A program made the translations under genes and the position numbers. The notes under the pieces are model-generated. The model was not told the DNA's origin. It saw only the letters and a list, made by a program, of their open reading frames with translations, and did not search any database. Source: Bacillota bacterium (GTDB taxonomy: Bacteria > Bacillota > Clostridia > Oscillospirales > Ruminococcaceae). Taken from it: a stretch of DNA of 13,389 bases. The stretch covers positions 1 to 13,389 of the forward strand of contig JAEZDF010000076.1 of NCBI GenBank assembly GCA_023429685.1, written 5' to 3'. The stretch's first letter is position 1; each line of letters begins with the position of its first letter. Shown here in pieces: positions 1 to 5,956 of the stretch.

Positions 1-521
1 ATGTATTTCATGATAAGCTGAAGCTTTTCGACATACTCAATCGCTTCGTCGATGCTGCGGATATCCGGCTCGGTGACAATCTCAATGAGCGGTACGCCGC
101 CACGGTTGTAATCGACATAGCTGTCGCCGCGCTCGTGTACCAGCTTGCCCGCGTCCTCCTCAATGTGGATGCGGGTAATATTTATGCGCTTGCCGGACGA
201 CAGGGTAATGTGCCCGTTGCGGCACAGGGGCTTGTCGTACTGCGATACCTGATACGCCTTGGGCAGGTCGGGGTAAACGTAGTTCTTGCGATCCATCTTT
301 GAGACCTCACTGATCTCGCAGTTGGTGGCAAGCCCTGCCAAAATGGCGTACTCTACCGCACGACGGTTGAGCTTTGGCAGTGTACCGGGCAGACCGATGC
401 AGATAGGGCAACAGTTTGTATTGGGCTCGGCACCAAATTTGGTGGTACAGCCGCAGAATATCTTGGTATTGGTAGAAAGCTCGATGTGGGTCTCAAGACC
501 CCCAACCAACTCGTAGTTCAT
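1..521 (-). CDS. gatB: Aspartyl/glutamyl-tRNA amidotransferase subunit B (5' part; runs off the left edge)
   Basis: GatB binds the misacylated Asp-tRNA(Asn) or Glu-tRNA(Gln), phosphorylates the side-chain carboxylate with ATP, and amidates it with ammonia channelled from GatA. Only the first 173 codons are in the window; the family is usually about 475-480 residues. Visible family hallmarks are the GLETHIEL start (E10 and H12, metal-site positions in characterised GatB), a Cys-rich FCGC...CCPIC segment at residues 22-41, FGAEPNTN, DRKNYVYPDLPKAYQ around 77-91, and HIEEDAGK near 119-126. The ATG at 521 is preceded by a perfect AGGAGG nine bases upstream, and gatA ends 25 bp before it, so it is the last gene seen of the aspS-gatC-gatA-gatB operon. 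It is incomplete only because the window ends here. Confidence 0.97.
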   Translation of the reverse strand, partial: MNYELVGGLETHIELSTNTKIFCGCTTKFGAEPNTNCCPICIGLPGTLPKLNRRAVEYAILAGLATNCEISEVSKMDRKNYVYPDLPKAYQVSQYDKPLCRNGHITLSSGKRINITRIHIEEDAGKLVHERGDSYVDYNRGGVPLIEIVTEPDIRSIDEAIEYVEKLQLIMKY

Positions 522-546
522 GTTTTTCGCCCTCCTGTCCGAGTGT

Positions 547-2016
547 TCACACCTTAACGCCCATTGAGGGCTGCTTGTAGTTCTCGGAGAATCTCACGTT
601 CTCATACTGCCATGCGGTGCTAAGCACCGTGCTTTCGCAGAAGGTGTTGCCGATAATCTGCATTCCGATGGGCAGAGCCTTTGCATCAAATCCGCACGGG
701 ATAGACACGGCGGGCAAACCCGCAATGTTGATTGGAACGGTGCAGATGTCGGTCAGATAGGTTTCCACCTGATCGATGGCCGAAAAGCCCTGTTCAAACG
801 CGGTCATCGGCACTGTGGGCGCCAAAATCACATCGCAAACCTCAAACGCGGAGCGAAAGGCCTTAACAAGTGTGCCGCGCAGGTTCTGTGCCTTCTTGTA
901 GTATGCGTCATAGTAACCAGAGCTCAGCACATAGGTGCCAAGCAGGATGCGGCGCTTGACCTCCGCGCCAAAGCCCTCACTGCGGGTTTTGCAGATCATC
1001 TCGTGCATGCCGTTGTAGCTGTCGGCGTGGTAGCCGTAGCGAATGCCATCGTAACGCCCGAGGTTTGAAGATGCCTCGGCGCAGGCGAGGATATAGTAAA
1101 CTGAAAGCGCGTATTTTAGACAAGGCATATCATAATACACGATCTGGGCACCCAGGTCCTCGTAGGTCTTAATCGCGTTCTCGAGCGCTGTTTTAACGTC
1201 AGAACGGATACCGTCAAAGTACTCGCGCGCAATGCCGATCTTGCGCCCCTTGATACTCTGCATCAGCTTGTCAGCGGTGGTTTCTTTTGCGCCGCTGCTG
1301 GTAGAATCCATTTCGTCCTTGCCCGAGATTGCGTCAAACACCACAGCCGCGTCCTCTACGGTGGTGGTAATCGGACCGATCTGATCAAGGCTCGAGGCAT
1401 AGGCAATCAAGCCGTAGCGGGAAACGGCACCATAGGTAGGCTTAAAGCCAACCAAGCCACAAAAGCTTGCGGGCTGGCGGATAGAACCGCCCGTATCCGA
1501 GCCAAGACCGTACACGGCTAGCCCACCGCCCACTGCGGATGCAACACCGCCCGAGCTGCCGCCCGCGACATGTGCTGTGTTGTGTGGGTTGTTCGCGCCG
1601 CCAAAGCAGGAGGTCTCGCAGGAGGATCCCATTGCAAACTCGTCCATGTTGGTCTTGCCAAGCAGTACGGCGTTTTGGTCTTTGAGCGTCTTCCACACCG
1701 TCGCGTCATAGATGGGCACATAGCCCTTTAATATATTCGAGCAGCAGGTCGTCTCAATGCCTTCGGTGGAGATGTTGTCCTTTAGCGTCATTGGGATGCC
1801 CTCGAGCATGCCAATCCGCTCACCCCTTGCAATTCGTTCATCCACGCGCTGCGCCGCGGCGAGCGCGGTGTCCGCCGTAACATTTACGTAGGCATTCAGG
1901 GTTTTGTTGTCCTTTTCTATTGCGTCAATATACTGCCGCGCAAGCTCCACTGCCGACAGCTCTTTGTTCACCAGCCGGTCGTGGATTATTTTTATTCTGC
2001 CTGTACTACTATGCAC
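547..2016 (-). CDS. gatA: Aspartyl/glutamyl-tRNA amidotransferase subunit A
   Basis: GatA is the glutaminase subunit of GatCAB: it hydrolyses glutamine and passes ammonia to GatB for converting Asp-tRNA(Asn) and/or Glu-tRNA(Gln) to the cognate amide form. The 489 residues match the usual family length. The amidase-signature triad is complete: Lys79 in MTLKDN, Ser154 in AGGSSGG and Ser178 in DTGGSIRQP, the same numbering as I recall for Staphylococcus aureus GatA. The start is a GTG (2014-2016). It is supported by a GAGGGGG Shine-Dalgarno at 2025-2031, nine bases upstream, and I see no better in-frame start. gatC ends 30 bp upstream and gatB begins 25 bp downstream, consistent with one transcript. 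Confidence 0.98.
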   Translation of the reverse strand: MHSSTGRIKIIHDRLVNKELSAVELARQYIDAIEKDNKTLNAYVNVTADTALAAAQRVDERIARGERIGMLEGIPMTLKDNISTEGIETTCCSNILKGYVPIYDATVWKTLKDQNAVLLGKTNMDEFAMGSSCETSCFGGANNPHNTAHVAGGSSGGVASAVGGGLAVYGLGSDTGGSIRQPASFCGLVGFKPTYGAVSRYGLIAYASSLDQIGPITTTVEDAAVVFDAISGKDEMDSTSSGAKETTADKLMQSIKGRKIGIAREYFDGIRSDVKTALENAIKTYEDLGAQIVYYDMPCLKYALSVYYILACAEASSNLGRYDGIRYGYHADSYNGMHEMICKTRSEGFGAEVKRRILLGTYVLSSGYYDAYYKKAQNLRGTLVKAFRSAFEVCDVILAPTVPMTAFEQGFSAIDQVETYLTDICTVPINIAGLPAVSIPCGFDAKALPIGMQIIGNTFCESTVLSTAWQYENVRFSENYKQPSMGVKV

Positions 2017-2046
2017 TGTGTTTGCCCCCTCGTCGATTACAATGTA

Positions 2047-2328
2047 TTAGACCCGTTTTTTGACGGGGAAGCAGCCGTTTTCGCCGCCCTGAACATTCTT
2101 TAGAATCAGCGCGCGGTCATAAGACGGCACCACTACATCCTCGCGAAAGACATTCGACAGGTTGTTGATGTTGTCAAACTCCTCGCCGGTGTCTCCCGCC
2201 GCGTTGATGGTGTCGGCAAACGCAATAATCTCTCCCATATCATGGGTGAGCTTATCCAGCTCCTCTTCCTCCACCCACAGCTTGGACAAAAGCGCTATGT
2301 CTAATATCTCGTCTTTTGTAACCGCCAT
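2047..2328 (-). CDS. gatC: Aspartyl/glutamyl-tRNA amidotransferase subunit C
   Basis: GatC is the small subunit that wraps around GatA and GatB and stabilises the GatCAB complex. The 93 residues match the usual length (about 95-100). Family features are the N-terminal helix with DIALLSKLWVEEEELDKL, the middle segment MGEIIAFADTINAAGDTGEE, and the late conserved block FREDVVVPSYDRALILKN. The protein is acidic and short, as expected. The gene starts 11 bp after the aspS stop, and its AGGAG Shine-Dalgarno (2337-2341) overlaps the aspS TAG codon, so translation of aspS and gatC is probably coupled. Confidence 0.95.
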   Translation of the reverse strand: MAVTKDEILDIALLSKLWVEEEELDKLTHDMGEIIAFADTINAAGDTGEEFDNINNLSNVFREDVVVPSYDRALILKNVQGGENGCFPVKKRV

Positions 2329-2339
2329 ATCAAATGCTC

Positions 2340-4085
2340 CTATCTGAGTTTAATGTGCACCTCGCGCAGCTGGCGTTCGGTTACCGCACAGGGGGAACCC
2401 ATCATTAGGTCCTGCGCGTTGCTGTTCATCGGGAAGGCAATCACCTCGCGGATGTTTTCTTCATCGGTGAGCAGCATCAGCATGCGGTCAACGCCCGGCG
2501 CCATGCCCGCGTGAGGCGGCGCACCATACTGGAACGCGGTGTATAATGAGGAGAACTTCTCCTTTATGATCTCTTCGCTGTAGCCCGCTATCTCAAACGC
2601 CTTAACCATGGTCGCGACATCGTGGTTGCGCACCGCACCCGACGAAAGCTCTACGCCGTTGCACACAATGTCGTACTGGTAGGCAAACACGTCGAGCGGA
2701 TTTTTGCTATTGAGCGCCTCAAGACCCCCCTGCGGCATTGAGAAGGGGTTGTGGGTAAACGCAGGTGCGCCGGTATCCTCGTCAATCTCGTACATCGGAA
2801 AATCGACGATGAAGCACAGTTCAAATCGGTCGGCGGCAATCAGGTTTAAGCGGGTTGCAAGCTCGGTGCGAATCTGCCCTGCAAGCTTGGGTGCCTCGGT
2901 CTTGCTGTCGGCGATGAAATAGAGCACGCAGCCCGGCTCAAGACCAGCGCGAACCCTTAGATCCTCGCGCTGGGCAGGCGTTAGGAATTTATCGATGGGA
3001 CCGAGATAGTTCATCTCGTCGTCCACCTTGATATAGCCAAGCCCCTTCATGCCGATAGAAAGGGCGTAGTTTAACATATTTTCAAAAAAGCTTTTGGATT
3101 GCGACCCGCAGCCAGGCACATTGATAGCGCGCACGGTTTTGCCACGAAATGGGGCAAACTCAGTCTCGACAAACAGATCGCTGATGTCGATGATTTCCAG
3201 CGGATTGCGCAGGTCGGGCTTGTCGGTGCCATATTTTAGCATAGCATCGGCGTAGGTAATGCGCGTAAACGGTGCCTTAGAGACGGTTTTGTCGGAAAAT
3301 TTCGTAAAGCTCTCGTACAAAACCTCTTCCGCCACCGCGAACACGTCCTCCTGGGTTGCAAACGCCATCTCAAAATCGAGCTGATAAAACTCACCCGGGG
3401 AACGATCCGCCCTTGCGTCCTCGTCGCGGAAGCAGGGCGCTATTTGAAAGTACCGGTCAAAGCCGGATACCATCAGCAGCTGCTTGAATATCTGCGGTGC
3501 CTGTGGCAGGGCGTAAAACTTACCCTGATGCTTGCGGCTGGGAATCAGGTAATCGCGTGCGCCCTCGGGCGAGCTTGCGGTCAGGATGGGGGTCTGTATC
3601 TCTAAAAAGCCGAGATCGGTCATCTTTTGCCGCAGAAACGAAATCACTTCGCTGCGTAACACGATGTTTCGGTGCACCTTCTTATTGCGCAGGTCAAGAT
3701 ACCTGTATTTTAGGCGCAGCTCCTCCTTGGTTTCGTGGGAGGATTCAATCTCAAACGGCATGGTCTGCGCCTTGCCGAGCAGCGTAAGCGTCTTTGTAAC
3801 AACCTCGATGGTGCCGGTACTGATCTTGGGGTTAATGGTGTCTTCGTCGCGCCGAACCACCTCGCCCGACACGGTGACGGTGCTTTCACGGGTTACGCCG
3901 TCAAGCATCGTGTCGTCACGAACCACAACCTGTACAACGCCATAATGGTCGCGCAGATCCAAAAATAAGATGCCGCCGTGGTCGCGGATGTTCTCTACCC
4001 ATCCCGCCACGCGAACCTCTCTGCCAATATCCTTTTCCCCTAATTCGCTACATGTGTGTGTGCGATATCTGTTTGCCGAAATCAT
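2340..4085 (-). CDS. aspS: Aspartyl-tRNA synthetase, probably the nondiscriminating type
   Basis: Class II synthetase that charges tRNA(Asp) with aspartate, 581 residues (bacterial AspRS is about 590). The order of parts is an OB-fold anticodon-binding domain (about 1-105), catalytic motif 1 around FLEIQTPIL (160-168), motif 2 FRDEDARADRSPGEF (219-233), a GAD insertion roughly in 285-400, and motif 3 GVDRMLMLL (531-539). In the anticodon-binding domain residues 35-38 read DHGG. From memory, His at this place (His31 in Pseudomonas) marks enzymes that also charge tRNA(Asn), whereas discriminating enzymes such as E. coli carry Leu. A nondiscriminating enzyme fits its position at the head of the gatCAB operon, because GatCAB would amidate the resulting Asp-tRNA(Asn). 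The ATG start has a GAGAGG-like ribosome binding site and an in-frame stop just upstream. Confidence 0.97.
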   Translation of the reverse strand: MISANRYRTHTCSELGEKDIGREVRVAGWVENIRDHGGILFLDLRDHYGVVQVVVRDDTMLDGVTRESTVTVSGEVVRRDEDTINPKISTGTIEVVTKTLTLLGKAQTMPFEIESSHETKEELRLKYRYLDLRNKKVHRNIVLRSEVISFLRQKMTDLGFLEIQTPILTASSPEGARDYLIPSRKHQGKFYALPQAPQIFKQLLMVSGFDRYFQIAPCFRDEDARADRSPGEFYQLDFEMAFATQEDVFAVAEEVLYESFTKFSDKTVSKAPFTRITYADAMLKYGTDKPDLRNPLEIIDISDLFVETEFAPFRGKTVRAINVPGCGSQSKSFFENMLNYALSIGMKGLGYIKVDDEMNYLGPIDKFLTPAQREDLRVRAGLEPGCVLYFIADSKTEAPKLAGQIRTELATRLNLIAADRFELCFIVDFPMYEIDEDTGAPAFTHNPFSMPQGGLEALNSKNPLDVFAYQYDIVCNGVELSSGAVRNHDVATMVKAFEIAGYSEEIIKEKFSSLYTAFQYGAPPHAGMAPGVDRMLMLLTDEENIREVIAFPMNSNAQDLMMGSPCAVTERQLREVHIKLR

Positions 4086-4338
4086 CTCTCACGTTCCTCT
4101 CCCTGCAATACCTAGGGGCGTTATCCGAAGGCGATATGCCCGCTCACACCGCAAATCCTAAAGGTTCAACCAGATTAAAACCTGCCCCTTGCGGCGAACG
4201 CCATTTGAAAACGAAAACGGCACAATGGTTCACTTCCGTTGTCCGCTAATGGCAACTTGCATCCCTGCTTAATCCCCTGTAAATGCGATGCTACAAAAAA
4301 CGCAAGGGCGCCTAAAAAAAGGTAGCGCCCTTGCCACC
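4086..4338 (-). promoter_or_regulatory. Structured leader of the aspS-gatCAB operon
   Basis: About 250 nt separate the predicted transcription start from aspS, with no convincing ORF. Besides the terminator hairpins at its 5' end (separate entry), several inverted repeats are visible. GCCATT/AATGGC encloses AACGG/CCGTT (roughly 4199-4253). CCGCAA/TTGCGG (4149-4154 with 4189-4194) encloses AGGTT/AACCT (4162-4166 with 4179-4183). A GGGC-TATC/GATA-GCCC hairpin lies at 4116-4141, shortly upstream of the ribosome binding site. I do not recognise a known riboswitch class. A canonical T-box is not supported: the sequence before GGGGTGGCAAGGGC is the promoter, so no Stem I with a specifier loop can precede it. 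Confidence 0.4.
4302..4334 (-). terminator. Promoter-proximal terminator/attenuator of aspS
   Basis: On the minus strand GCAAGGGCGC (4334-4325) pairs perfectly with GCGCCCTTGC (4311-4302) and is followed by GTTTTTTG, a good intrinsic terminator. No minus-strand gene lies upstream, only a promoter about 10 bp away, so it would act on the aspS transcript itself. A second, mutually exclusive hairpin, GGTGGC (4338-4333) with GCTACC (4326-4321), has its own U7 run inside the loop of the first. The alternative folds suggest attenuation, but the controlling signal is unknown. Confidence 0.65.
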
Positions 4339-4344
4339 CCTTTA

Positions 4345-4373
4345 ATGTTACTACACTCCTTTTTTGTTGTCAA
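4345..4373 (-). promoter_or_regulatory. Predicted sigma-A promoter of the aspS-gatCAB operon
   Basis: The minus strand reads TTGACA (4373-4368, perfect -35), a 17-bp spacer, then TAACAT (4350-4345), placing the start near 4338-4341. An inverted repeat ACTCCTT-N10-AAGGAGT (4355-4361 and 4372-4378) overlaps the -35 and spacer, and TGGAAA-N5-TTTCCA (4382-4398) lies just upstream. Either dyad could be an operator; neither matches a site I know. Confidence 0.65.
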
Positions 4374-4468
4374 GGAGTTCTTGGAAAGGGGTTTTCCACC
4401 TTTATTCCGTCATAAAAACCACACTTTTCTGTTGTTTGATAAATTAAGGCTGTTCATGGGGAAAATGG

Positions 4469-4497
4469 TTGAAAAGGCTGAAAATATAGTGTAGAAT
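4469..4497 (+). promoter_or_regulatory. Predicted sigma-A promoter of the receiver/CheX-like unit
   Basis: TTGAAA (4469-4474), a 17-bp spacer and TAGAAT (4492-4497) predict a start near 4504. It diverges from the aspS promoter. The roughly 70-nt leader contains two hairpins, AACAG-TA-AGCA/TGCT-CTGTT (4508-4533) and TTAGC/GCTAA (4532-4548). They share two bases, so they cannot both form fully. I saw no c-di-GMP riboswitch consensus. Confidence 0.6.
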
Positions 4498-4576
4498 AAA
4501 TTATAACAACAGTAAGCAGCGCTTTGCTCTGTTAGCCCGTATCGCTAAGCGCATAACAATTGATTGGGTGATAAAA

Positions 4577-4951
4577 ATGAAGATTTCAGACATGAAGGTT
4601 CTTATTTGCGACGATTCTATTCTTGTCAGAAAAAAGTTTCGCGAGCTGCTTGCAAAGATAGGATGCGGCACCATTTGGGAGGCATCGGACGGTGAGCAGG
4701 CAGTGGCTATGTTCAAAGAGCATATGCCCGACATCGTCTTTATGGACATCATTATGCCCAAAAAGACGGGGCTTGAGGCATTGCGCGAAATTCGCGAGCA
4801 CAACCGCACCGCCAAGGTCGTTATGGCGTCGTCGATTGGTACACAGAGCCATCTAAAAGAGTCGGTAAACGTCGGGGTGTTTGATTTTTTGCAAAAGCCC
4901 ATTGACGATGAACAGGTACTTAAAATAATAAACAATGTATTAATCGGCTGA
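4577..4951 (+). CDS. Stand-alone CheY-like response regulator receiver
   Basis: A single receiver domain of 124 residues with no output domain, so it probably acts by protein-protein contact in the cytoplasm, as CheY does. The phosphorylation site is complete: acidic pair Asp12-Asp13 (ICDDS), phosphoacceptor Asp57 (VFMDIIMP), switch Ser85 (VVMASS), aromatic switch position Phe104 and Lys107 (LQKP). I chose the ATG at 4577 because GGTGAT, matching the 3' part of the anti-Shine-Dalgarno target, lies four bases before it. A GTG at 4568 is the only longer option and has no ribosome binding site. The next gene begins 26 bp after the stop and encodes a CheX-like phosphatase, so that protein is the obvious partner. 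No histidine kinase, CheA or flagellar gene is in the window, so the phosphodonor and output are unknown. Confidence 0.93.
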   Translation: MKISDMKVLICDDSILVRKKFRELLAKIGCGTIWEASDGEQAVAMFKEHMPDIVFMDIIMPKKTGLEALREIREHNRTAKVVMASSIGTQSHLKESVNVGVFDFLQKPIDDEQVLKIINNVLIG

Positions 4952-4977
4952 TTCAGTGTGAGAGGCGGAATGACATT

Positions 4978-5880
4978 ATGTTTACACAATTCTTTGGCAG
5001 TTACCTTTTGAATAATGGTTTAATAACCAGCAATCAGCTAAACACGGCACTGGAACTGCAAAGCAAGGTACATGTTAAGCTGGGTGTGCTCGCCATCAAC
5101 GCAGGTTACCTAACTGCCGAACAGGTGGATGATCTGCACCGCATACAGGCAACGCGCGATATCCGCATCGGCGACCTTGCCGTAGAGCTTGGTTTTATGA
5201 CCCCCGAGCAGGTGAGTGAGCTACTTGCCGCACAAAAACCGGGGTACCTTTCGCTTGGGCAGGCGCTGGTAGACAGCGGCGTGATGACAAACGGACAGTT
5301 TCAGATTGCGCTCCAGTCTTACAAAAAATCAACCCGTCTAACAGAAAACGAGTTTGCCGATGAAAAAGTAGCTGCGGCAAGACAGGTAATTAAGGATTTT
5401 TACCATCTTGATGGTGCCCCGAAGGCCGACCTGTACGCCGATTATGTCTCCTTGTTGCTTAAGAACATCATACGCTTTATTGGGGATGACTTTACCCTGC
5501 TTCCTGCTGAGGCAGCGCCAGACAGCCTTGTTACACAGGAGCTTGCCATGCAGCTTGTGTGCGGGGATGCCTCCCTGTTCACCGCGCTGGAGGCTCCGAC
5601 AAAGGCCTTTATCGCCTTTGCGTCGCGTTATGCTCAGGACGAGTTTTTTGAGAACGACGAGTATGTCGAGGCATCGGTTGGGGAGTTTTTAAACCAGCAC
5701 AACGGTTTGTTTGCGGTAAACGCCTCGAACTCGATTGCGCTTGAGCTAGACCTTGAGCCGCAACAGGTGGCAAGCGGCAAGACGCTATGCGGCTTTGCAA
5801 ACGGCTATATCGTGCCCATCGGGTTCCCGTTTGGCACCGTTCGGTTTTTGTTTTCTCCGCAAACCCCTGTGCTTCGCTAA
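4978..5880 (+). CDS. MshEN-motif repeats fused to a CheX-like phosphatase domain
   Basis: 300 residues, no signal peptide or membrane segment. The N-terminal third (5-115) holds four copies of the MshEN/type II secretion ATPase N-terminal motif, a family known to bind c-di-GMP in MshE. The C-terminal half (about 150-295) resembles CheX/CheC chemotaxis phosphatases. It has the E-x2-N pair Glu236 and Asn239 (GEFLN), followed by LDLEPQQVASG near 257-267, like the SPPTV-G stretch of CheX, and YIVPIGFPFG near the end. CheX proteins dephosphorylate CheY~P, and a CheY-like receiver sits 26 bp upstream in the same operon. The likely role is therefore dephosphorylating that receiver, possibly under c-di-GMP control (inference). 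The ATG at 4978 has a GAGGCGG site nine bases upstream; the ATG at 4970 is out of frame. No P-loop ATPase domain is present, so this is not a secretion ATPase. Confidence 0.83.
   Translation: MFTQFFGSYLLNNGLITSNQLNTALELQSKVHVKLGVLAINAGYLTAEQVDDLHRIQATRDIRIGDLAVELGFMTPEQVSELLAAQKPGYLSLGQALVDSGVMTNGQFQIALQSYKKSTRLTENEFADEKVAAARQVIKDFYHLDGAPKADLYADYVSLLLKNIIRFIGDDFTLLPAEAAPDSLVTQELAMQLVCGDASLFTALEAPTKAFIAFASRYAQDEFFENDEYVEASVGEFLNQHNGLFAVNASNSIALELDLEPQQVASGKTLCGFANGYIVPIGFPFGTVRFLFSPQTPVLR
4990..5322 (+). repeat. Four 24-residue MshEN-type motifs at exact 29-residue spacing
   Basis: The motifs cover residues 5-28, 34-57, 63-86 and 92-115. Each has Gly at motif position 3 (residues 7, 36, 65, 94) and position 10 (14, 43, 72, 101). 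Gln ends the first three (28, 57, 86), with Tyr115 in the fourth. The 24-residue motif plus 5-residue spacer is the arrangement described for MshEN domains, so this equals two MshEN domains in tandem. The leading residue, Arg in the consensus, is Phe5, Lys34, Arg63 and Ser92, so copy 3 is closest to consensus and copies 1 and 4 are the most degenerate. Confidence 0.8.
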
Positions 5881-5913
5881 CCGTCTGCTAGGTTATTTGA
5901 AAATATACTGTGA

Positions 5914-5944
5914 AAATCCCTGCGATGGTACATCGCAGGGATTT
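5914..5944. terminator. Bidirectional terminator between convergent genes
   Basis: A perfect 14-bp stem, AAATCCCTGCGATG (5914-5927) with its complement at 5931-5944, has a GTA loop. It lies 33 bp after the plus-strand CheX-like gene and 12 bp after the stop of the minus-strand binding protein gene. The arm ends give A/T runs in both directions, so it can end both transcripts. Confidence 0.82.
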
Positions 5945-5956
5945 ATTGTTATCAGT

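Noticed and set aside
4230..4262. Ten-codon leader peptide ORF in the aspS leader (minus strand)
   Set aside because: It has no Asp or Asn codons and only a poor ribosome binding site, so leader-peptide attenuation is not supported.
4302..4340. T-box riboswitch upstream of aspS, suggested by the GGGGTGGCAAGGGC stretch before a terminator
   Set aside because: The match to the T-box core breaks after GGGTGG, the terminator uses that strand itself rather than the opposite antiterminator arm, and a near-consensus promoter lies directly upstream, leaving no room for Stem I. I found no specifier loop in 4350-4560.
4288..4494. 68-codon plus-strand ORF in the aspS/receiver intergenic region
   Set aside because: It covers the attenuator and both divergent promoters, has no Shine-Dalgarno and has low-complexity composition.
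4504..4576. c-di-GMP (GEMM) riboswitch in front of the receiver gene, expected from the c-di-GMP theme
   Set aside because: The leader is only about 70 nt and lacks the conserved GEMM bases; only two small hairpins are present.
4501..4989. 162-codon minus-strand ORF opposite the receiver gene
   Set aside because: It is the antisense shadow of a clear receiver gene, has no recognisable domain and no ribosome binding site.
4978..5880. Type II secretion or pilus ATPase (GspE/PilB), suggested by the MshEN motifs
   Set aside because: No Walker A or B motif and only 300 residues; the C-terminal half fits CheX instead.
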